A stretch of DNA of 64,000 bases, from the NCBI RefSeq assembly GCF_002531935.1, contig NZ_NWSV01000004.1, positions 372,001-436,000 of the forward strand. Reading direction: 5' to 3'. Every line of letters starts with the position of its first letter. Position 1 is the stretch's first letter. The position numbers were made by a program, and so were the translations under genes. This DNA comes from Rhizobium chutanense. Lineage in GTDB: Bacteria > Pseudomonadota > Alphaproteobacteria > Rhizobiales > Rhizobiaceae. Below are positions 1 to 8,392 of the stretch, piece by piece. Under the pieces are notes generated by a model. That model had not been told where the DNA came from, did not search any database, and saw nothing but the letters and a program-made list of their open reading frames with translations.

Positions 1-2
1 TC

Positions 3-464
3 GGGCCGCTCTCGCGCTTCGACGCTCTGGAAGTCGATGACTGGGAAGCCATGATCGACGTGAACCTGAAGGGCGCGCTTTACGGCATCGCTGCGGCGCT
101 GCCCGTGTTTAGCCGCCAGAACAGCGGGCACGTCGTCAACGTCATCTCGACGGCAGGCATCAGAATCGCGCCGACAATGGGCGTCTACGCTGCGACCAAA
201 AATGCGCTGCGGACAGCCACCGAGGCGCTGCGACAGGAATCCGGCCCAAACCTGCGCGTGACGGAAGTATCGCCGGGTTTCATCGACACGACCTTCGCGG
301 ATCACTCCATTGCCGATCCGGATATCAAAGCGATGATTCAAACGCGCAAACAAGAGCTTGCCATTTCGCCGGACGCGATCGCACGGGCGATCGCCTTCGC
401 AATCGAACAACCCGGCGACGTGGAGATTGGCAGCATCGTGGTGCGCCCGACAGCTCAGGATTGA
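3..464 (+). CDS. SDR-family oxidoreductase, 3' part only
   Basis: This is the C-terminal 153 residues of a short-chain dehydrogenase/reductase; the 5' end lies outside the window and the reading frame is already open at base 3. The part present contains the family's NxxG-like helix region (VNLKGALYGI), a strand with VISTAG and the catalytic Y-x3-K (YAATK), followed by the substrate loop. The N-terminal Rossmann TGxxxGxG motif is therefore missing only because of the window edge. Substrate cannot be told from this fragment. The protein ends shortly after VVRPTAQD, a normal length for a classical SDR of about 240 residues. Confidence in the family is high, in function low. Confidence 0.85.
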   Translation, partial: GPLSRFDALEVDDWEAMIDVNLKGALYGIAAALPVFSRQNSGHVVNVISTAGIRIAPTMGVYAATKNALRTATEALRQESGPNLRVTEVSPGFIDTTFADHSIADPDIKAMIQTRKQELAISPDAIARAIAFAIEQPGDVEIGSIVVRPTAQD

Positions 465-624
465 TGTTAAAAAGCGCGGATCGGCACCGCACCGAAGCAT
501 GCAACGTCCGCTTCAAGCAGGAATGAAATCCAGCGGAGGTCAGCGACGGCAGCCGCCGCAATCACGCGCCTCCCGTCTGTGATCCCGGCGCCGGATATCG
601 GGCTGCAGCGTAGTCGCCCGATCA

Positions 625-846
625 TCAATGACTGCGTGGCTGTGCTTTTGCGAGAGCTTCGTCGAGCCATTTATCATGCACGATCATCCCGTCACACTTC
701 GGATAGTAGCAATTCTCAGTCTCGTAGGTGAAGCGACTCCGATCCATTCCTTCGAGCGACAGATTGCTGAGCGAATAAGCCCCGGCCAAACCGAGAAAGA
801 GGCCGAGCAGGATGACCGCGTAGGTAATGTGACGTGTTGTGATCAA
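625..846 (-). CDS. Small membrane-anchored protein, unknown function
   Basis: A 73-residue protein with one N-terminal hydrophobic segment (about residues 8-26) and a short polar C-terminal tail that carries two cysteines (NCYYPKC). I do not recognise the family. The apparent start is TTG, supported by a GGAG sequence eight bases upstream; no better ATG exists before residue 34. The segment could be a signal anchor or an uncleaved signal peptide, which would place the Cys pair in the periplasm. It stands alone between the truncated SDR gene and the GST gene. Coding status is inferred from the coherent hydrophobic/polar layout rather than from recognised homology. Confidence 0.5.
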   Translation of the reverse strand: MITTRHITYAVILLGLFLGLAGAYSLSNLSLEGMDRSRFTYETENCYYPKCDGMIVHDKWLDEALAKAQPRSH

Positions 847-1078
847 TCGCGCAGCTCCAAAGCAACAAGCTTAGAGGACGGCTGTTTGTCGTTTCGTCAC
901 TAAAGTCGTTAAAATTGCACGGCAACGAGCTTCACCCGCACAAGGAAACACTCATCATGTAGGGTGCGCTCGGGCCGATAGCGGAAATAGACCCCGGCCG
1001 GAATGGGCCAGAACCGGAAGTTGCTGCGGTCGCCCGAACAATTTGCAAGCCGGTGGCATCGACGGGAGGAGAAACGAC

Positions 1079-1723
1079 ATGACGGAAGCCTTGACGATCT
1101 GGACATATGATTGGGTGCCGCCAGGCCCCCGCGGTCATGTGCGCGACATCAGATTGCGCTGGGCCTGCGAAGAGGGCGGCCTCGACTACGACGTCAAGTC
1201 GGTCCCCTTCCAAAACCGCGGACCGGAGCATTTCGCGCGCCAGCCTTTTGGCCAGGTGCCTTTCATCGACGACGGCGACATCACCCTGTTCGAAAGCGGC
1301 GCCTGCCTTCTCTATCTGGCGCGAAAGAGCGAAAAATTGATGCCGCGCGATCCCAAGGGCGAGGCGGCGACGCTGGAATGGACGATAGCCGCGCTGAATT
1401 CGATCGAGATGGTGTCGGTTCCCTGGTGGTTCATCGGCCTCTCCAAAGAGATCGCCAACCCGCTCGAAAGCTGGCTGTTCCAGCGCCTGCAGCACCTGGA
1501 AGCCGTGCTGGCCCAGCGCGAGTGGCTGGCCGCCGGACAATTCACCGTCGCCGACATCCTGATGACGGATGCGCTCCGCGTCCCCAAGGTCAGGGCCGCC
1601 GGCGATTTTCCGGCATTGCGCTCCTACGTCGATCGCGCCTGCGCGCGCCCCGCTTTCAAAAGAGCCTATGACGGCCAGATGGCGCATTTCGCCGCCGGCG
1701 ATGCGGTGAGAAACCAGGCCTGA
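1079..1723 (+). CDS. Glutathione S-transferase family protein
   Basis: A 214-residue two-domain GST. The N-terminal thioredoxin fold starts WTYDWVPPGPRGH and contains the cis-proline strand FGQVPFIDDG and the glutathione-binding ES motif (LFESGACLLYLA). The all-helical C-terminal domain has the conserved N-capping box-like FTVADILMTDAL. The start chosen is the ATG with a GGGAGGA ribosome site nine bases upstream rather than an in-frame ATG twelve codons earlier. The typical catalytic Ser/Tyr near the N terminus is not obvious (WTYDW), so activity could be conjugation, reduction or binding. It is a single-gene unit, convergent with the exporter gene downstream. GSTs of this type act in the cytoplasm in stress and xenobiotic handling. 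Confidence 0.88.
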   Translation: MTEALTIWTYDWVPPGPRGHVRDIRLRWACEEGGLDYDVKSVPFQNRGPEHFARQPFGQVPFIDDGDITLFESGACLLYLARKSEKLMPRDPKGEAATLEWTIAALNSIEMVSVPWWFIGLSKEIANPLESWLFQRLQHLEAVLAQREWLAAGQFTVADILMTDALRVPKVRAAGDFPALRSYVDRACARPAFKRAYDGQMAHFAAGDAVRNQA

Positions 1724-1802
1724 CGGAGCGTGATGCCAGAGATTGAGAAGCGCCACAGCGGGCGGCCTGACGTGGTCACATGGAAAGCCGTTGCGCTCGT
1801 CC

Positions 1803-2774
1803 TCAGGCTTTGGCCGCCTCCGCTCTGGTCGTCGGCTTCAGCAGGATGATGAGAAGCAGGCCGGCGACGATGAGTGCTGCGCCTTCGAGATGATAGCGTT
1901 GCAGCTGTTCGCCGAGGAAGAGGTAGGCGAGCACGGCGATAAAGATCGTCTGGATGTAAAGCAGCACGCCCGCCCGCGCCGCCCCCAGGGCCTCGATGCT
2001 GCGATTGAAGAGATAATACATCACCGCGCCGCCCGGGATCGCGACATAGCCGAGCGCGATCAAACCGCTGGCATTCAGCGTCGAGCGCTCCTCGGAGACA
2101 AGCTCAAAGAGGTAGAAGGGCAGCGCCGTCAGCACCGCCGCGCCGAGGAGCAGCACCAGCAGCGCAAGGCGATTGAGATCGAATTTCGCCCGCCGCAGCA
2201 GCACGGTATAGAGGCTGAAACAAAACGCGCCGGCGACGATCCACAGCTCTCCGGGATTGAGGTCGAGACGCAGGAGCGCGGCCGGGCTGCCCTTGACGAT
2301 GATGATCACGATCCCGACAAAGGCCAGGATCGATCCGATCACCTGCCAGCGTCCCATCGGCTCAGCCAGAATGAAACGGGCAAGGATCATGGTGATGATC
2401 GGGATCAGGGCGATGATGATGCCGGCGGTCGTGGCATCGGCATGTTCGAGGCCGACAAAAATCAGGCCCTGGCAGATCGCAAGCCCGATACCGCCGATGG
2501 CGAGCAGTTCGAGGCCGCGAGCCCGCACCAGCGCGGCCATGGCGCCGAAATGCCGGTAAACGATCGGCATCAGGATCGCCCAGGCGATCAGCACGCGCCA
2601 GAAGCAAAGCGCCCAGGGCGGCATCTCCGAAGAAACCCATTTCGCGGCGATATAGACGCCGGCCGACAGCAGCCAGCAGAAAACCCCCACGGAATAGGCG
2701 GCTGCCAGCGAACCGCCCGCCGCCTGTTCCGTCCCGACCGTGTCGCGATGGACCGCCAAGACATGTATCGCCAT
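1803..2774 (-). CDS. EamA/DMT-superfamily permease
   Basis: A 323-residue integral membrane protein with about ten hydrophobic segments arranged as two EamA repeats (first repeat roughly residues 25-150, second 165-300), typical of drug/metabolite exporters of the DMT superfamily. Features seen include the glycine-rich helix LLAIGGIGLAICQGLIFVGL and an end-of-repeat helix (LFLGEQLQRYHLEGAALIVAGL). The C terminus is short and basic. I took the ATG of MAIHVL; a TTG six codons upstream is also possible. The substrate is not predictable; relatives export amino acids, nucleosides or small metabolites across the inner membrane. It is transcribed alone, convergent with the GST gene. Confidence 0.85.
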   Translation of the reverse strand: MAIHVLAVHRDTVGTEQAAGGSLAAAYSVGVFCWLLSAGVYIAAKWVSSEMPPWALCFWRVLIAWAILMPIVYRHFGAMAALVRARGLELLAIGGIGLAICQGLIFVGLEHADATTAGIIIALIPIITMILARFILAEPMGRWQVIGSILAFVGIVIIIVKGSPAALLRLDLNPGELWIVAGAFCFSLYTVLLRRAKFDLNRLALLVLLLGAAVLTALPFYLFELVSEERSTLNASGLIALGYVAIPGGAVMYYLFNRSIEALGAARAGVLLYIQTIFIAVLAYLFLGEQLQRYHLEGAALIVAGLLLIILLKPTTRAEAAKA

Positions 2775-3222
2775 GGTAGAGTTATGCCACAATTCCCGAG
2801 CGCTGCACAGATGAAGGCGGCGGCACTTCGCCTATTGCGCGAGGACGACTTCCCGTGTCGGCGGGCGGGCGACGATTAAACGCAGCATTTCCCGATGAAG
2901 AGGCGCTGCTACTTGGGACCGATCGCCGACGAGCCTCGGCCACTTTGCGCCAGCTGCGGTCATTCCGCTCTTATGAAGTGAGCGGGAGACCAAGCATCAG
3001 CTTCGGCCGCAACAAATTTCAGGCGCGAGCACGCAGCTTGCGACGTCATGGTATCGACTTGCACAATTGGGGATCGACCGCCGAGACACGTCCAGTCGCA
3101 GCGGAGAATATTGGGATTTGTGCTTGCACTGTTTGTCGGATAGTCGCAAAGCCGTATCATTGCGCCAGGATGGCCTACAGACCACATCTTCTTCTCAAAA
3201 TTAGGAAAACGAAAGTCTACCC
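2775..3222. other. Intergenic stretch, no gene seen
   Basis: About 450 bases between the divergent exporter and serA. Open frames here have no start site support and no recognisable protein pattern. It should hold both promoters; I see no clear riboswitch, hairpin terminator or repeat. The last 40 bases before serA are AT-rich. Confidence 0.5.
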
Positions 3223-4461
3223 ATGCCTCCTCAGCTTTCCCTCCCGCGTGACCGAATTTCCGTGCTTCTGCTTGAAGGCATCAGCCAGAGCGCCGTGGAC
3301 TATTTTTCGTCTTGCGGATACACCAATCTCGTGCATCTGCCGAAAGCGCTTGATGACAAGGATCTCAAAAGCCATATCGCTGATGCGCATATCATCGGCA
3401 TTCGGTCCCGAACGCAGCTGACGGAAGAAATTTTCGAATCTGCCAAGAAGCTGATCGCGGTCGGCTGTTTTTCCGTGGGCACGAACCAGGTCGATCTGGA
3501 AGCGGCACGCCGCCGCGGGATACCGGTGTTTAACGCGCCTTATTCGAACACCCGCTCGGTGGCCGAACTTGTGATCGGCGAGATCATCATGCTGACGCGG
3601 CAAATCTTCCCACGCTCGGCGTCGGCGCACCAGGGCGGATGGGAGAAATCCGCTGTCGGCAGCCGAGAAGTCCGCGGAAAAACCCTCGGCATTGTCGGCT
3701 ACGGCAATATCGGCTCGCAACTGAGTGCTCTTGCGGAAAGCATGGGCATGGTGGTGCGCTATTTCGATCTCTCCGATAGGCTGCGCCGCGGCAATTCGGA
3801 ATCGATGGCTTCGCTCGGCGAGCTTCTGGAAATCTCGGATTATGTGACGATGCACGTTCCGGAAACGCCATCGACGCACAATATGATCACCGAAACCGAA
3901 CTGCGCCGTATGAAGAAAGGCGCGATCTTCATCAACAATTCCCGCGGTACGGTGGTCGATCTCGACGCGCTTGCGAAAGTCTTGAAAGAGGGCCATCTGG
4001 CAGGTGCTGCGGTTGATGTGTTTCCCAAGGAGCCGGCATCGAACAAAGAGCGTTTCGAAACGCCGCTGCAGGGCTTGAGCAATGTCATTCTGACACCGCA
4101 TATCGGAGGCTCGACAGAAGAGGCCCAGGAGCGCATCGGCGGAGAAGTCTCCAGAAAGCTGGTCGAATATTCCGACATCGGCTCGACGATGGGCGCCGTT
4201 AACTTTCCGCAGGTTCAGTTGCCTGAACGCCCGAACGGTACACGCTTCATCCATGTTCACCAAAACCGTCCCGGCATGCTCATCCAGTTGAACGAGATCT
4301 TCTCGTCGCGCGGGCTGAATATCGTCGCCGAATTCCTGCAGACGCATGGCGACACGGGATACGTGGTCATCGAGGTCGAGGACATGTCCCAGACAGCCGA
4401 CGATATTCTTCAGGCGCTGCGGGAGATCCCGGGAACGATCAGAACGCGATTGCTCTACTGA
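3223..4461 (+). CDS. serA: D-3-phosphoglycerate dehydrogenase
   Basis: Catalyses NAD-dependent oxidation of 3-phosphoglycerate to 3-phosphohydroxypyruvate, the first step of serine synthesis. The 412-residue length and architecture match the E. coli type: substrate domain, nucleotide-binding domain with GxGxxG (VGYGNIGSQ, about residue 160), then an ACT domain at the C terminus (FIHVHQNRPGML). Catalytic residues are visible: Arg in INNSRGTVVD, the following Glu in the FPKEP segment and His in LTPHIGGST. The ACT domain implies allosteric feedback by serine. A purine-rich AGGAAA lies somewhat far upstream of the chosen ATG. The gene is monocistronic. Rhizobia often carry a second, longer SerA, so this may be one of two isoenzymes. 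Confidence 0.93.
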   Translation: MPPQLSLPRDRISVLLLEGISQSAVDYFSSCGYTNLVHLPKALDDKDLKSHIADAHIIGIRSRTQLTEEIFESAKKLIAVGCFSVGTNQVDLEAARRRGIPVFNAPYSNTRSVAELVIGEIIMLTRQIFPRSASAHQGGWEKSAVGSREVRGKTLGIVGYGNIGSQLSALAESMGMVVRYFDLSDRLRRGNSESMASLGELLEISDYVTMHVPETPSTHNMITETELRRMKKGAIFINNSRGTVVDLDALAKVLKEGHLAGAAVDVFPKEPASNKERFETPLQGLSNVILTPHIGGSTEEAQERIGGEVSRKLVEYSDIGSTMGAVNFPQVQLPERPNGTRFIHVHQNRPGMLIQLNEIFSSRGLNIVAEFLQTHGDTGYVVIEVEDMSQTADDILQALREIPGTIRTRLLY

Positions 4462-4793
4462 CGCATCGGCAATGGTACATTGCCATTGAGACTGGCAGAA
4501 TGAAACGCGCAACTTCCGGGATGCGCCAATAGCGGACTTTGGTCGACGTCGGACGGGCTCTTCTCGTTGCCGTTATATGGGGGACGCCGGTCGTTCGGTG
4601 TGTTGCCTTTCCCGTGCGGGAACCGCTGTGGCGCATAGAACGGAAACACGCTTGTCATTGCCATCCGCCTCGGGGCGGCCGGTAAAGTCGACCAGTCGCC
4701 CGCCCGGTCGGCGCGGGAGCCGCGGACCGGCTCCCTGCCCAATACCATCGCGGCGGCGCCGCACCTCGCGCCTTCGCCACTGCGGATCGCCTC
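4462..4793. other. Intergenic stretch, no gene seen
   Basis: About 330 bases between the convergent serA and tautomerase genes. Overlapping open frames on the minus strand run through it but carry Arg/Pro/Gly-rich nonsense typical of GC-rich shadow frames. I see no convincing terminator or repeat. Confidence 0.45.
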
Positions 4794-4979
4794 TCAGGCC
4801 TCGGATTTCAGCTTGCCGCCGACCGCCCAGGAATCCTTGGCGATCTCTGTGATCAGGATTTCCACCGAGTCCGGCGGGCATACCAGGGTTTCGACGGCGG
4901 CCTTGGTCGCTTCGCGCACGAAGGCGCGCTTCTGGTCGTCGGTGCGGCCGGGATGCATCTGCAGGTGAAGAATGGGCAT
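4794..4979 (-). CDS. 4-oxalocrotonate tautomerase family protein
   Basis: A 61-residue protein of the tautomerase superfamily, which forms hexamers and uses an N-terminal proline as general base. After removal of the initiator Met the mature protein begins Pro-Ile-Leu-His, so the catalytic Pro1 is present. The segment ITEIAKDSWAVGG matches the family's C-terminal strand region. The start is fixed by this Pro and by the AGGAGA ribosome site just upstream; the frame stays open further 5' but that part is antisense to the LysR gene. It is divergent from the LysR regulator, 124 bases apart, so that regulator probably controls it. The substrate is probably a 2-hydroxymuconate-like enol or a halogenated acid. 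Confidence 0.88.
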   Translation of the reverse strand: MPILHLQMHPGRTDDQKRAFVREATKAAVETLVCPPDSVEILITEIAKDSWAVGGKLKSEA

Positions 4980-5103
4980 GGTTTCTCCTAAGTCATGGTT
5001 GGTTGCCCGTCGCCTTGGCGCGGGCATGACGACTATGTTGTAAATGCTGAGGTTGATAAATAAGCTGCGGGTGTCTTCATTCGAAACCTGGAAGTAGGCA
5101 ATC

Positions 5104-5988
5104 ATGGACAAGCTGGCCGGTATGGCGATGTTCGTCAGGGTCATCGACCATGGCAGTTTCGCGGCTGCCGCGGAGATCGCGCAGGTGTCGCCTGCCATGG
5201 TTGCCAAGCACATCAAGACGATCGAGACCCGGCTCGGGGCGAAGCTGATCCATCGCACCACGCGCCGCCATCAGCTGACGGAGGTCGGCCAGCTCTATTA
5301 CGAGCGCTGCAAGCGCGCCCTGTCCGAAGTGGCGCTGGCCGAGGCTTCGGCAAGCGAGCTGCAAGCAGCGCCGCGCGGCCGGCTTCGGCTGGTGGCGCCC
5401 GTCAGTTTCGGCACGCAAGTCCTGGTGCCGGCGCTGGTCGAGTATCAGAACGCCTATCCCGAGGTCAGCATCGAGCTGTCGCTCGACAACAATGTCCATG
5501 ACCTCGTCGGCGAGGGGTTCGAGCTCGGCATCCACATCGGCCCGCTCGCCGACAGCAGCCTGGTCGCCCGCCCGCTCACGCCCTACCGGCGGATTCTCGC
5601 CGCCGCGCCGGACTATCTCGCCCGCCATGGCCGGCCGGCTTCGCCGGAAGCGCTGACCAACCATCTCTGCCTCGGCCACTCCTACTGGCGCAAGCAGGAT
5701 CGCTGGCATCTGGTCGGACCGGGCGGCGAACTGCGCGACGTGCTGATCTCCGGAAAATTCTCGACCAACCAGGGGGCGGCGCTGCGCATGGCAGCGCTCA
5801 GCGGCGCCGGAATCGTGCTTCAGCCGGAACTGCTGCTCGCCGCCGATATCGCCGAAGGCCGGCTCGAGCAGGTGCTGCCGGAATGGTCCTACAAGCCTGT
5901 GCCGATGTCCCTCATCTACGCCCCGAACCAGCGGCCGACAGCGATGCTGCGCACGGTAATCGATTTCCTGGTGGAACGGTTTGGCTGA
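5104..5988 (+). CDS. LysR-family transcriptional regulator
   Basis: A 294-residue LysR regulator: N-terminal winged helix-turn-helix (residues 1-60, FVRVIDHGSFAAAAEIAQVS), linker helix, then the periplasmic-binding-protein-like effector domain (about 90-290). It most resembles the AaeR/DsdC-like subgroup that begins MDKL..M..FVRV. Divergence from the tautomerase gene suggests direct regulation of that gene with autoregulation from the shared interval. The last 120 bases of this gene and about 40 bases after it are repeated, diverged and frameshifted, at 7682-7857, flanking the segment between. Confidence 0.92.
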   Translation: MDKLAGMAMFVRVIDHGSFAAAAEIAQVSPAMVAKHIKTIETRLGAKLIHRTTRRHQLTEVGQLYYERCKRALSEVALAEASASELQAAPRGRLRLVAPVSFGTQVLVPALVEYQNAYPEVSIELSLDNNVHDLVGEGFELGIHIGPLADSSLVARPLTPYRRILAAAPDYLARHGRPASPEALTNHLCLGHSYWRKQDRWHLVGPGGELRDVLISGKFSTNQGAALRMAALSGAGIVLQPELLLAADIAEGRLEQVLPEWSYKPVPMSLIYAPNQRPTAMLRTVIDFLVERFG

Positions 5989-6027
5989 CGGCATCCGGCC
6001 GTGCGGTTTAGCCTTCAGCTCTAAGAC
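5869..6027 (+). repeat. Direct-repeat copy A (LysR 3' end and flank)
   Basis: This stretch matches 7682-7857 along its length, for instance the shared run GGCTCGAGCAGGTGCTGCCG. The match continues past the LysR stop codon into non-coding sequence, so it is a segmental duplication or recombination scar rather than protein homology alone. The copies bracket about 1.65 kb that holds a membrane protein gene, an antitoxin gene and an SDR gene. Confidence 0.75.
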
Positions 6028-6121
6028 CGTCTATTTCGCCAAACTTAAAAGTCGCAGTGCCTAGCGAGCGAAATTTGACAGGTTTATTCTGATGAATGAT
6101 CTTAAGAGTGCACGTACTTAA

Positions 6122-6460
6122 ATGCATGGGGGTGTGCTGGGAATGGTCGGTCAACCGCTGGTCTTGAAGTTCATAGTTGGGACCTGCTTCGGTGCATTTA
6201 TCGTGAGTTTCGCCGTCATTTTTTGGGTGACGATAAAGGTGCTCAGTAAGACCGGCTGCATGGTAGATAAGCCGGAAGATCAGGGCCTCAGCCGGCGAGA
6301 ACGACAGGCGCGCAGGCGCAGCCGTTTCGACAGGTACTACGTCGCCGATGAGTTTCGTTCATTGCGCAAGGCAGCCGCCATCGCATGGACAAGTTCATTT
6401 CTGTCTTTCGGCTCGATTGTATTGATTGGTCTGTTGTTCGGCGAGAGAGCATCGCACTAG
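6122..6460 (+). CDS. Small two-TM membrane protein, unknown
   Basis: A 112-residue protein with a hydrophobic segment at about residues 14-42 (IVGTCFGAFIVSFAVIFWV), a strongly basic central loop (RRERQARRRSRF) and a second hydrophobic segment near the C terminus (SFLSFGSIVLIGLLFG). By the positive-inside rule the basic loop is cytoplasmic. I do not recognise a family. The upstream region is AT-richer than the neighbours and lacks a strong ribosome site, so the true start may be the second Met at residue 8. It ends just before the antitoxin promoter region and lies inside the segment bracketed by the LysR-derived direct repeats. Confidence 0.5.
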   Translation: MHGGVLGMVGQPLVLKFIVGTCFGAFIVSFAVIFWVTIKVLSKTGCMVDKPEDQGLSRRERQARRRSRFDRYYVADEFRSLRKAAAIAWTSSFLSFGSIVLIGLLFGERASH

Positions 6461-6481
6461 GTCTGAAGCACGAAGAAATAG

Positions 6482-6496
6482 ATACACATTGTGTAT
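6482..6496. promoter_or_regulatory. Candidate antitoxin operator (inverted repeat)
   Basis: ATACACA and TGTGTAT form a perfect 7-bp inverted repeat around a single T, 34 bases upstream of the DUF1778 antitoxin start. Ribbon-helix-helix antitoxins of this family bind such short palindromes and autorepress, so this is the likely operator. Binding itself is inferred. Confidence 0.5.
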
Positions 6497-6530
6497 GCGA
6501 CCACGCTAGGCTGATCTCGAAGGAAATACT

Positions 6531-6917
6531 ATGGCCAGCAAAAACGCGACCGATACCCATAAACGCGCCGTCAATTTGAAGGTTCGTGACGACATTCGCG
6601 GCCTGATCGACCGTGCGGCCAAGGTCCACGGGAAAACCCGCTCGGATTTCATGATCGACGCCGCGCGCCGCGCCGCCGAAGACGCCCTTCTCGACCAGAC
6701 ATTGGTGCAAGTCGATCCGGACAGCTATAAACACTATCTGGCCGTCCTCGACCAGCCGCCAAGCGGCGAAGGTTTCGAACGGCTGATGAATGCTCCCAAA
6801 CCCTGGCAGCCGTACTATTGTCAGCGCCGGCGCTTCGCGGGGAAGCGCACGATCTCCAACCATTCGGGCCTCAGGCGACCGACCATCCACCGTCCACCAG
6901 CAGGTTCGCGCCGGTGA
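6531..6917 (+). CDS. DUF1778 (TacA-type) antitoxin, orphan with altered C terminus
   Basis: Residues 1-90 match TacA-type antitoxins: a ribbon-helix-helix DNA-binding start (RAVNLKVRDDIRGLIDRAAK), the family segment GKTRSDFMIDAARRAAEDAL, then a toxin-neutralising tail ending near ERLMNAPKPW. Family members normally stop a residue or two after this PW. Here the frame runs on for some 35 Arg/Pro-rich residues and overlaps the convergent SDR gene, which suggests loss of the native stop. The partner GNAT toxin (TacT), normally encoded immediately downstream, is absent. AAGGA precedes the ATG. It is probably an orphan repressor or decaying remnant; a role in neutralising a toxin elsewhere is possible. 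Confidence 0.75.
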   Translation: MASKNATDTHKRAVNLKVRDDIRGLIDRAAKVHGKTRSDFMIDAARRAAEDALLDQTLVQVDPDSYKHYLAVLDQPPSGEGFERLMNAPKPWQPYYCQRRRFAGKRTISNHSGLRRPTIHRPPAGSRR

Positions 6918-7644
6918 TCAGGCTGGCAGCCGGCGACGCCAGAAAGACCACGGCACCCACCACATCGTCGGTTTCACCGATCCGGCCAAGCGGAATGTGA
7001 TCGAGCGTCGCTTGGCGATTGGCGTCGTCGGATAGAAAGGGTGCTGTACCATCCGTATGGATGAAGGTCGGCGATACGGTGTTTACGGTGACATTGTAGG
7101 GCGCCCATTCGGCCGCAAGGCAGCGCGTCAGGTGATTGATCGCCGCCTTGCTCATGCAATAAATTGCCTCGCCGCGCAGCGCCACGGTGCCGGCCTGTGA
7201 GCTGATGCTGATGATCCGGCCTCCATTGCGCTTGATCATCTGACGCCCGACTGCCTGCGTCATCAGGAAGGTGCCCTTGATGTTGACATCGAGGATCTCG
7301 TCCAGGTCCTTCTCCTCGACGAGTTCGGCGAGATTGCCTGGAGCCACGCCGACATTGTTGACGAGGACGTCGATCCGGCCAAATGTCGTCAGGGCTGCGT
7401 CGACAGCTTGTGCGATATGGGCTTTGTTGGGAATGTCCAGTTCGACAGCGAGGACTTTGCGTCCCGCGCCCTCGAGTTCGGCGACCAGATCCGCCGACGC
7501 TGCGACATTGCGGACCCCCAAGACAATATCGGAGCCCGCCGCGGCACAGGCAAGCGCGCAAGCCCGACCGATGCCACGGCTCGCTCCCGTCACCAAAGTC
7601 ACCTTGCCCTCAAGGCTGAAGTCCGGCGCATTCCTCTGCATCAT
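6871..7644 (-). CDS. SDR-family oxidoreductase (FabG-like)
   Basis: A classical short-chain dehydrogenase of about 257 residues with the NAD(P) motif TGASRGIG, the NNVG motif, catalytic Ser in SISSQAG and Y-x3-K in YCMSK, and the C-terminal LLVDGGWS seen in FabG/gluconate dehydrogenase relatives. Two consecutive ATGs follow a GGAGG ribosome site; the second has the better spacing. The 3' end overlaps the runaway tail of the antitoxin gene. A fragment of a LysR gene lies just upstream in divergent orientation, so this enzyme once probably had its own LysR regulator. Substrate unknown. Confidence 0.88.
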   Translation of the reverse strand: MMQRNAPDFSLEGKVTLVTGASRGIGRACALACAAAGSDIVLGVRNVAASADLVAELEGAGRKVLAVELDIPNKAHIAQAVDAALTTFGRIDVLVNNVGVAPGNLAELVEEKDLDEILDVNIKGTFLMTQAVGRQMIKRNGGRIISISSQAGTVALRGEAIYCMSKAAINHLTRCLAAEWAPYNVTVNTVSPTFIHTDGTAPFLSDDANRQATLDHIPLGRIGETDDVVGAVVFLASPAASLITGANLLVDGGWSVA

Positions 7645-7682
7645 CGTGCCTCCCTCCATCAACCTCCGCCGATATCTCCGGA

Positions 7683-7816
7683 GGACGGCTCGAGCAGGTG
7701 CTGCCGGAATGGTTCTACAAGCCTGTCCCGATGTATCTCATTTATACGCTGAACCGGCGATCGACAGCAATGTTGCGGACGGTGATCGATTTCCCGCTGG
7801 GAACGGTTTGGCTGAC
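7683..7816 (+). pseudogene. LysR regulator C-terminal remnant (direct-repeat copy B)
   Basis: Translation gives GRLEQVLPEWFYKPVPMYLI, matching the last 40 residues of the intact LysR at 5104-5988, then one extra base near the end shifts the frame so that the final Leu-Val-Glu-Arg-Phe-Gly is lost. Nothing of the DNA-binding domain is present. The repeat extends to about 7857 beyond the stop. It lies divergent to the SDR gene, the normal place for that gene's regulator. The rest of 7645-7995 shows no gene. Confidence 0.8.
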
Positions 7817-7995
7817 GTCATCAGGCCGATATGGCTTACAGTTCAGCTTGAAGCTCTGTCCCCGCTGATCCTGCCTGGCGATCGCACAAACGAACGACCC
7901 CACCAACATCGGCAGCACCGGAAGCCATTAGCGGCGGATTTCGAAAACTGCGAGGCTATGATAGGATCAAGGTGCATAACCCAAGGGAGGGGGAG

Positions 7996-8358
7996 ATGCG
8001 TCGAATCCTTCTATCCCTGATCCTTTGCGTTCAGTCCGCGTCGATGTCGGCTGCATCAGCCGTCTTTTACACGACTGCGTTCGACGGCAGCCGCTCGGTC
8101 AGCCTCAGTCTGGCCAAGGGCGGACCGGCCCACGATCCCGCCTTCGATTTCGACGTGATCATCACGCTGTCGGAAATCGACCGCGGCGGGGCGGTGCTCT
8201 ATCAGGACGGAGGAAGGCACGAGGCGAGTGTGCGCTGCATTTCGCCCGCCACGGTACGCGTCAATTCCGCCGAATATACAGTCGACGTTTCGGCCCGGCC
8301 GGGAACCGACTGGAAGCACGATCTCTGGGCGAGGCTCTGCACCGCTCCAGCGTCCTGA
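7996..8358 (+). CDS. Secreted protein of unknown function
   Basis: A 120-residue protein with a Sec signal peptide (MRRILLSLILCVQSASMSAA, cleavage probably after ASA) and a mature domain of about 95 residues rich in beta-strand pattern, with two cysteines that could form a disulfide (VRCISP and ARLCTAP). I do not recognise a domain. The start is set by a strong purine-rich site (GGGAGGGGGAG) immediately upstream; an ATG eight codons earlier has no such support. It is likely periplasmic. It is convergent with the copper operon, with about 35 bases between the stop codons. Confidence 0.65.
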   Translation: MRRILLSLILCVQSASMSAASAVFYTTAFDGSRSVSLSLAKGGPAHDPAFDFDVIITLSEIDRGGAVLYQDGGRHEASVRCISPATVRVNSAEYTVDVSARPGTDWKHDLWARLCTAPAS

Positions 8359-8392
8359 GCGACAGTATGGCACGGCCCGATCGGTCGCGGCG

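Noticed and set aside
1743..2879. Long plus-strand open frame opposite the EamA exporter
   Set aside because: It has the Asp/Arg/His-rich composition of an antisense shadow in GC-rich DNA, no ribosome site and no recognisable domain; the minus-strand frame is a clear transporter.
4455..4748. Minus-strand gene between serA and the tautomerase
   Set aside because: No ribosome site, no domain, and Pro/Arg-rich composition typical of chance open frames.
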